Positions 57,669 to 64,000 of a DNA stretch of 64,000 nucleotides are shown here, piece after piece. The DNA lies in assembly GCF_020283565.1 (NCBI RefSeq), contig NC_060063.1, positions 3,370,563 through 3,434,562 of the forward strand, read 5' to 3'. This stretch comes from Trifolium pratense (lineage: Eukaryota; Streptophyta; Magnoliopsida; Fabales; Fabaceae). The position numbers and the translations under genes are program-made. The stretch's first letter is position 1. Each line of letters begins with the position of its first letter. The notes beneath the pieces were generated by a model. The model searched no databases and was not told the origin of the DNA. It saw only the letters and a program-made list of their open reading frames with translations.

Positions 57669-60596
57669 TATTTAACTTAATCAATGTCATGAGTTCAATC
57701 TTTGAATTGAGTATGCAGCAGTGTTAAAACTTTTAGGGAGACATTGTTATTATAATCTCCGACTATGTCAAAATTGTAAATGTAATATAAATGTCCTTTT
57801 ATTTTGTTAATTACCAATGTCATTTTTATTAGTCATTTTTGTTTTCAAAATTGCTTTTGGCTAGTCAATTTAGCCTTCAATGATGTTTTTCGTTGATCAA
57901 TTTTTATATTTTTTTTGTAAACTAAATATATCATCCGTGCGCAACTGCACAAATTAATCTCCTCGAAGTAACTTAAATTCATTTAAGAGGTTGATCTCTC
58001 CCAATAAATGCTTCTCCATTCACATGAACATTTCATTGATCAATTTAGTTCATAAAACTACTAACAAATCAACCTTTTTAGATACTATTATAGTAGTAGT
58101 GTCTCACAAGTTAAGTAACCAAAACGACTTTCCTCTCAAAATGAAGTTTACAGGTGAAATTACTATGGAAGAATGGATCAACTAATGCCAAAAAATATAG
58201 CAAGAGGACAATCCAAATCTGACAGAGAATCTGAATCCAAAGTAATTGGAGCTGGACAAATACTAGAATTCAAAGTTTAATCTTCCTTGGAACTCAAATA
58301 CAATGTCTTGTCACATAAATCATGGCTTTAAGGATTGGATAGAACATGTATTGTCCTTTCGGTTATAAATTATGGATAACATACATGGCAATCAGAGAAG
58401 TGATCAAGCATTTTTTTTTTCTTCTTCTTTCAACTGTTTGAAATTTTATTTGTGTTAGAAGTTGAGAGAGTAAATGAAAATTGCAACAGTACTGATGATC
58501 TCGTGGGAATCCTGCAGGCACTGCTGATCTTTTTTGGTACTGTAGCCATGATGTTTTGGTATGATGTCACTGATATTGAGTCATTCGTGATACGCTCCAA
58601 ATTTCCATCACGGGTCGTGATAAAGTATGTTAAGAGTTTCATATTAGATAAAATAAAACATAAAAATATGTTTATAAAGTGAGGGATGTTTTCACATGTC
58701 GGTTTTATAAAGTTAAGTTTGACTCAAATTCTAATGGTATAAACTAAGTTTACTTGGCAAAATCAACTTTTTCTGGACTAAAATTCATAAAATTACTTGT
58801 TAGACAAAACTATTTAACTATGGATAAATTAATGTACCTATAAATATGATTTTTTAAGTTTCAAATTACAATGTGATCATTTGAGTAGAAGTAAAAAACA
58901 AAGTTATATGTAGTTTTCCTCCTTCTTTGTTTGAGGAAGTAAGACCTTGGTCACATTAAATGTTTTTTCTCCCCACACCCGTGAATCTTTTATCCCCTTG
59001 AATTTTCAATTTTGCCCTTGAAAAATTAATTCATTTGTTATAATGAGTCACATTAGATCTTAATTAATTAGGGCACGATAAAATTGTGAAGAATAAAATT
59101 AGGTGTTTAGTCTTTAATTATTTGATGAACACTTTGGTATACATGAGAATGGATCCTCTCAGAAAAAAAAAAAAAAAACTTTCAATTTTCCTCAATTTTC
59201 ACTTTTCAACCATTGATCAACTTTATACTATTCTTTTAAAATTTAAATATTATTCTATATTTTGAATTCAATGGCTTAGATTCCCACATTATTTCCTCTA
59301 AGTTTTTTTCCAACATGAGAGGATCATTTATCGGTATACATCTTATTTGGATATGTATAGATACACTGCTGAAATGAATAATTCTCAAAGATCCAAAAAT
59401 TATTTTTTAAAAAACAAATCAAAGTCCAAGTGTGACCAATTACGTGGAGTCACCCCACAATTCAAATCCTTTGTGTATATATACACACACTTGCTACATG
59501 ATGGAAGAAGACAAATTTTCTATTGGAAAAAGTAGAAAGTATAGAGCATGAGCCATTGTTGAAAATCTAAACAGCACACAGTACAACATTATTTTAGGAG
59601 TAGTATTTAAGTCCCAACAAGAGGGAGGGGCCATTTTCATTTTGTATGTATAAGGTGGAGGAAGGAGGATTCTTGACCATATGTTGGTGAAAAAATAGTA
59701 ACTAAGAAGCAAAATGGAGCTCCTTTCTTTCCAATACGAAGGGCTAAGTAGAGGCAAGAGCTGTCATCTCATGCATTCGGTTAACCTTAAATGTTTGTCT
59801 GTTATATACAACATAAGTTTGACCAAGTGCATGATGTGAGAGCAACTCTACCCGTCTGCTTAGTCCTACCATTGGACTGAAGGGAGCTCTATGTTTCACC
59901 TGATTTTTATTTATTTTTTTGCAGACATTTTTTTTTTTTATATTAAGGATGAACTCTTTTATTAATTTAATTTCTTTGAGTTGGTTTGTTCTTTCTCACT
60001 CTTGTGATTTATTTTTACTCTTTTTTTTGTTCATTCTTACTCTTGCAGATTTTCAAGCTTTGTATGATAAACCAAAGAGTCTTCCTACAACACAACATCA
60101 TGTGTTTGCTTTGTTATGAGATCAAGCACAAGAGGTATCAGAAATCGGGTTCTTTCTGATGATGAAAATCCGATATTTTAAGGTCGGTAATGTTAGAAGA
60201 CTACTTTGGAATGATAGCACTAACTTTGGAAATCGGGTTGCTAACTAATATTGTTATACATGAATGCTTTTTTGGCATCAGACTTTGATGTTAAATGCGG
60301 TGTCTTTTATATTTTTGTATGTGTTTGAAATGCATATAAATTGTAGAAGATATAAAGTAAGAGAAAGATAAACACATACAATGTCGAAGTTTGTATTTTG
60401 AACAAGTGTAGATGTCTTATGTCTATATATTGTTTAGGTTTTTATTCAACTTAATAAATAAGTTGATATATAATGAATGATATTTTTTTTTGTGTGTGTA
60501 AAATACATGAATGAGATAGTACAGTTGAAAGAATACTTGCTTTGGATTTTTGGAATATGACTCTTAAGATAGCTCTCACATAGTAAAAATATGATA
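57669..60596. other. Gene-free region
   Basis: AT-rich. Frames at 57991-58185, 58452-58682 and 59919-60119 are short and unlike any family I know. TCTTGCAG before 60051 followed by ADFQALYDKPKSLPTTQ looks like an exon start, but no partner exon is seen. A 17-base poly-A lies at 59163-59180. Confidence 0.4.
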
Positions 60597-60842
60597 CTCC
60601 CTCCGTACCACAATATATGTCGTTTTGGCATTTTTACGCATATTAAGAAATGTAATATTGTTGTATGGAAAAGAGAAATTATGAGTTAGTTTACAAAATT
60701 ACCCTTCATTAATTGTATGGGGAAGATAAATTGAAGAATTGAAAAAAGAGAGAGTAATAAATAATTAAGGGTATAAGAGAAAAAATAACATTAAATGCTT
60801 TATTGGTAATGTAAAGTGACATATATTGTGGTATGGAGGGAG
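60597..60842. mobile_element. Stowaway MITE, 246 bp
   Basis: CTCCCTCCGTACCACAATAT and ATATTGTGGTATGGAGGGAG are near-perfect inverse ends; TA lies on both sides. It is the same family as the interrupted copy at 4191-4929 (shared GAGTTAGTTTACAAAATT, TTGAAGAATTGAAA). Confidence 0.88.
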
Positions 60843-60844
60843 TA

Positions 60845-61202
60845 TTTGTAAGTCAAAATACTTTTAATATACATCACCAATAAAAATATTGCATTTCTAA
60901 GTAAAAATAAGTGACATAGCAAAATTATTAGCTCATATATCTTATAAGAACATCAAAAGAAGTCAAGATTCAAGTCATAAAACAACAAAAGAAATGTTTA
61001 CACAGTATTGTTGACAAAGAAAGGTTACTCTATCTACACTAAGTTTATGTAGTGATTTATTAAAACGATGACATGATTCATCAAAATGAATCACAATTTA
61101 AGATGAAATATGTGTCCAAACTAAGTATAGTACTACACTGGGGATTCATGAATCATGTCAATTGAATTCAGTTATGCAACAAATTGATATACTTATGCAT
61201 GT
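60845..61202. other. Gene-free spacer
   Basis: AT-rich, nothing recognisable. Confidence 0.4.
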
Positions 61203-61211
61203 ATATTTATA

Positions 61212-61343
61212 GGATCCGGATTGCATGTAGTCAAAACTGCATGCAGTCAAATCAAATTTGGTCGTCCAATCATGATCGAAACATCGGACATTCCAGATCA
61301 ATTGGACGGCCAGATATGTCCTGAGTGCATGCAATCTGGATCC
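61212..61343. mobile_element. Small MITE, 132 bp, with 9-bp duplication
   Basis: The ends GGATCCGGATTGCATG and CATGCAATCTGGATCC are inverse partners with one mismatch. The 9-bp duplication ATATTTATA is perfect (61203-61211 and 61344-61352). The interior also contains the inverse pair GGTCGTCCAATC / GATCAATTGGACGGCC. Confidence 0.88.
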
Positions 61344-61352
61344 ATATTTATA

Positions 61353-61853
61353 AGCAGTATATCCTCTACATCAACATGAACTAGGGAAACTTTCAACATC
61401 ATAGCTGCAAATGCTGAGATTTCAAAATTAACAAATGGAGTATGGCAGTGAAGTTTCAAAATTCAAGCAGTTTTTGTTGAATTGAATATTAGGAATGGAT
61501 TCAATTGTATTATTGATGAAGCAACCATCATAACAAGGCACAAAGAGAAACTTATTTCATAATCTGATGAACTTCTGCTCATAAGTTTTTCCATACTTGT
61601 TTACATTAAAATGCTAATAGCAAGCAATAAAAGCCTTATAAGCCAAGGCAAAGAAAAATACAGTTGTTTGTAGTTCACAGGAAGTTTGACCAAGGAAAAT
61701 TAACAAAACACAACAGCTTGAACAAATATAGTCCTCCACCTACAATCTGATTTCAGCAATGTGATCATTCGGGTAATAAAACTTCCCTGCAAGAGGAGCA
61801 ACTCTTAATTTCATACAGACAATTATGGTAACAATAAACAAATATTTTGAAAA
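61353..61853. other. Gene-free spacer
   Basis: AT-rich, nothing recognisable. Confidence 0.4.
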
Positions 61854-61862
61854 AAAGAATAT

Positions 61863-62294
61863 GCTTAAATGTAGTTTTGGTCCATCTATTCTGCCTCATT
61901 CACGATTTTGGTCCTACAAAGTTTATAAAATAACTGGGTTTTCCCTCCATTTATACATTTTGAGGCCGAATTTCGATGATGTGGCAAAAGCTTATGTAAC
62001 ATTTTTGTTGATGATGTGATACTATGTAGGTGAATTCTTACTTGAAAACTAATTTGATGCAAAATTTTATCTAGGTAAATTGTCACTTAATAACTAATTT
62101 CATGCCATCAACTTAAATGTCAAATAAGCATCTAACTTATCACTCACATCACATGATCAAAATTCAGCATCAAAATGTATAGATGAAGAAATAGTCAGTC
62201 ATTTTAAACGTGGAGAGTAAAATTCTGGATTTATAAATACGGAAACCAAAATCGTGAATAAGACAAAATAGAGGGACCAAAATTGCATTTACAC
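61863..62294. mobile_element. MITE with TTTTGGTCC ends, 432 bp
   Basis: GCTTAAATGTAGTTTTGGTCC and the partner GGACCAAAATTGCATTTACAC are inverse ends. The 9-bp duplication AAAGAATAT is perfect (61854-61862 and 62295-62303). The 9-bp size suggests a Mutator-type mover. The interior is non-coding; opposing frames at 61825-62019 and 61886-62086 are artefacts. Confidence 0.85.
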
Positions 62295-62303
62295 AAAGAA
62301 TAT

Positions 62304-64000
62304 TAAAATTGCCAATAGAGAAAACGACGTTAGAAGTCATATTCTGAATTGATGAACTATGCATCTGAATTTTTTAATGACAAACTATGCATCTGAAGTA
62401 TTGAATTATGCATATGCATAGGTAGTTTCAAATCTTCTAGATACATCGGATAATACGGAAGAAGAAAGAGATAGCTTCGGGTTGTTCTAGACTTATGACC
62501 GAGGATTTGAAAAACATGTTACTTTAATCAAATTTGCAAAACAAAGGATGCTGACCAGATATATAAAATATATCCAATGATTAGTTCTATTGACTTAGCA
62601 TTGCAATGAGTCATCAACTATCACTTACACTATATTTGGATCTGTGTGCAATTCAAGATTTTTTGCATCCCAATGCAATATTGATGTGAATTTTAGAAGC
62701 TATAAAATGAGAAGCTTCCATGCTACTGTGCGCGCGGAAAGGGAAAAGGATACTTCCCAAACACACATTTAGTGGGACAGACTTTTGAAGGGAGGGCAGG
62801 AAGCAAAAATATCCAATGAATTAAAATCTCTTGCAGACACACCAATGAAACCCTCACATTGCGACACATGGTAAAATTTCACGACTATTTTCGGCAATTT
62901 TATTCTCGGATATAAGCAAGAGCACATGATCTTTACTAGTTTAATGCATTAAGTACACCATAATTTGTTTTATTTACTTCAAAGAGTCGTTCCCCTCATT
63001 ATTGTTACACTATTCATTGATAGAATTAGGAAAACGCAGAGAATTGAACTCATTTCATGGATTAGTTTCATTAAGAGTACAAGAGAAACTTCCTATCTAT
63101 TTATATAAGCCGAGTAGTTAGCGCAATTCTACGGAAATCTATCTCAGCGCAATTCTACGGAAATCTATCTCAGCGCAATTCTAGAATCGTCCCTAAAGTC
63201 GGTTTAGTTATGCATAAACTAAACTGACTACTACACTAATATTAAATCTAGAAATGAATGGACCTACATCAATAGGTTCATGGCAATAAAAAACAAACCA
63301 CAATGCTCTAGAAAGTTTATATTTTAACGCTTTCAAACTTAGAGTAGTTAAAATGGTTAATGTTGCAGAATTACATACTTCCTGCACCAATGTTTGGAAT
63401 GCTCAATAATGAAAAATCAGCGAAAACAGAGTTTTCTAGTTGCCACAGACATTTTTTATTACATGTCCAGTTATTTTCAGTAGGATAGGATTTATTCATA
63501 TCGATAATAGAGCGAATGATAGAAATGCATTTCCAAAATACCTTTTATTTATCCACGAGAAAATCATTCGGACTCTGCCTCAACTGGCTCAACTTTTGGT
63601 CCTGGTTCAGAAAATTAACAAGCCGTAAGAAATTATCACACAAGTTCAGGGAATAGGATAATCAGTTGCGATTAAGATGATTATTTGAAAAAATAAAACG
63701 AATTTCAGATCATTTCCTTAAAACAAAACTCAAGATACGTATAAAGGTTTGTGGGTACTGTCAGCTAAACTTAATTTTGACTCAAAATCGGTTTTAGTGG
63801 AAGTGATAAAAAATGGTGTTGCAAGTTGAAAATTCTAGACTAAGTTTATATCTTAAATTGCAAGCATTTCATTACTCAAAAGTGAAAAATAATAATCTAG
63901 CTTAGTGGAGGCACCTTTGCAAGTCCATAACTGAAATTAAAGTTGATTTTGTCTTCAAACTTAACTTTAGTGCATAAACATTCAAATATAGATTACTTCA
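62304..64000. other. Gene-free region with repeat remnants
   Basis: 63019-63230 has LTR-like features (GATAGAATTAGGAAAACGC, TTTATATAAGCC) and a 26-bp tandem repeat AGCGCAATTCTACGGAAATC... in two full copies plus part of a third (about 63119-63185). 63755-63990 has inverse words AACTTAATTTTGACTC and AAAGTTGATTTTG typical of another MITE. No gene is supported. Confidence 0.45.

Noticed and set aside
58452..58682. 76-codon frame MLEVERVNENCN...
   Set aside because: No family resemblance, no splice partners, AT-rich surroundings.
1..64000. tRNA, rRNA, CRISPR arrays, bacterial operons, organellar insertions
   Set aside because: No cloverleaf with A/B boxes, no rRNA core words, no regular spacer-repeat arrays and no plastid or mitochondrial gene sequence were recognised. 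Only tRNA-complementary primer sites are present.

Overview
This is nuclear DNA of a flowering plant: AT-rich, with short exons separated by introns with GT/AG borders, plant-type LTR retrotransposons primed by initiator Met-tRNA, and dense small DNA transposons. Repeat types and protein similarity suggest a papilionoid legume (Medicago/Trifolium-like). That is an inference from recalled family resemblance; no search was run.

Layout. 1-4104: a Ty3/gypsy element on the minus strand (5' LTR 1946-4104, primer site 1931-1945, decayed RT/RNase H at about 1-570). 4105-5130: small elements nested in one another. 5708-6106 (-): a small NIMIN-like, EAR-motif gene. 6387-9360: a hAT-like element, a copia LTR and a dispersed repeat. 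10745-20010 (+): a dead four-exon sugar-transporter (STP/MST) gene whose second intron holds a 6.8 kb Ty1/copia element (11413-18176) with almost identical LTRs and a perfect 5-bp target duplication. A gypsy LTR (from 20006) starts inside the last codons of that gene. 22.2-29.3 kb: a repeat-only block with a perfect 110-bp inverted repeat, a CACTA-like end, two TIR elements, a gypsy LTR and a 40-bp poly-C tract. 29.3-34.2 kb: gene-poor, with small MITEs.

34245-40050 (-): an intact seven-exon syntaxin SYP81 gene with an added 5'-UTR intron that carries an eight-copy 34-bp minisatellite; its largest coding intron contains a decayed copia element. About 1.6 kb away, divergently oriented, is 44417-45094 (+), a CRF/ERF-like open reading frame that keeps the N- and C-terminal signatures of its family but has no AP2 DNA-binding domain. 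Convergent with it is 46560-52417 (-), an intact 14-exon CCR4-like deadenylase gene. From 52.8 kb to the end I see only transposons (Helitron 3' end, Tourist, hAT, MULE-type and Stowaway MITEs, a copia LTR) and unassigned AT-rich DNA.

The three expressed-looking host genes (ER/Golgi SNARE, mRNA deadenylase, CRF-like protein) have unrelated roles. There is no operon or evident cluster logic. The most notable items are the AP2-less CRF protein, the RT-less but recently inserted copia element, the perfect long inverted repeat, and the minisatellite in the SYP81 leader intron. I found no convincing new multi-gene system.
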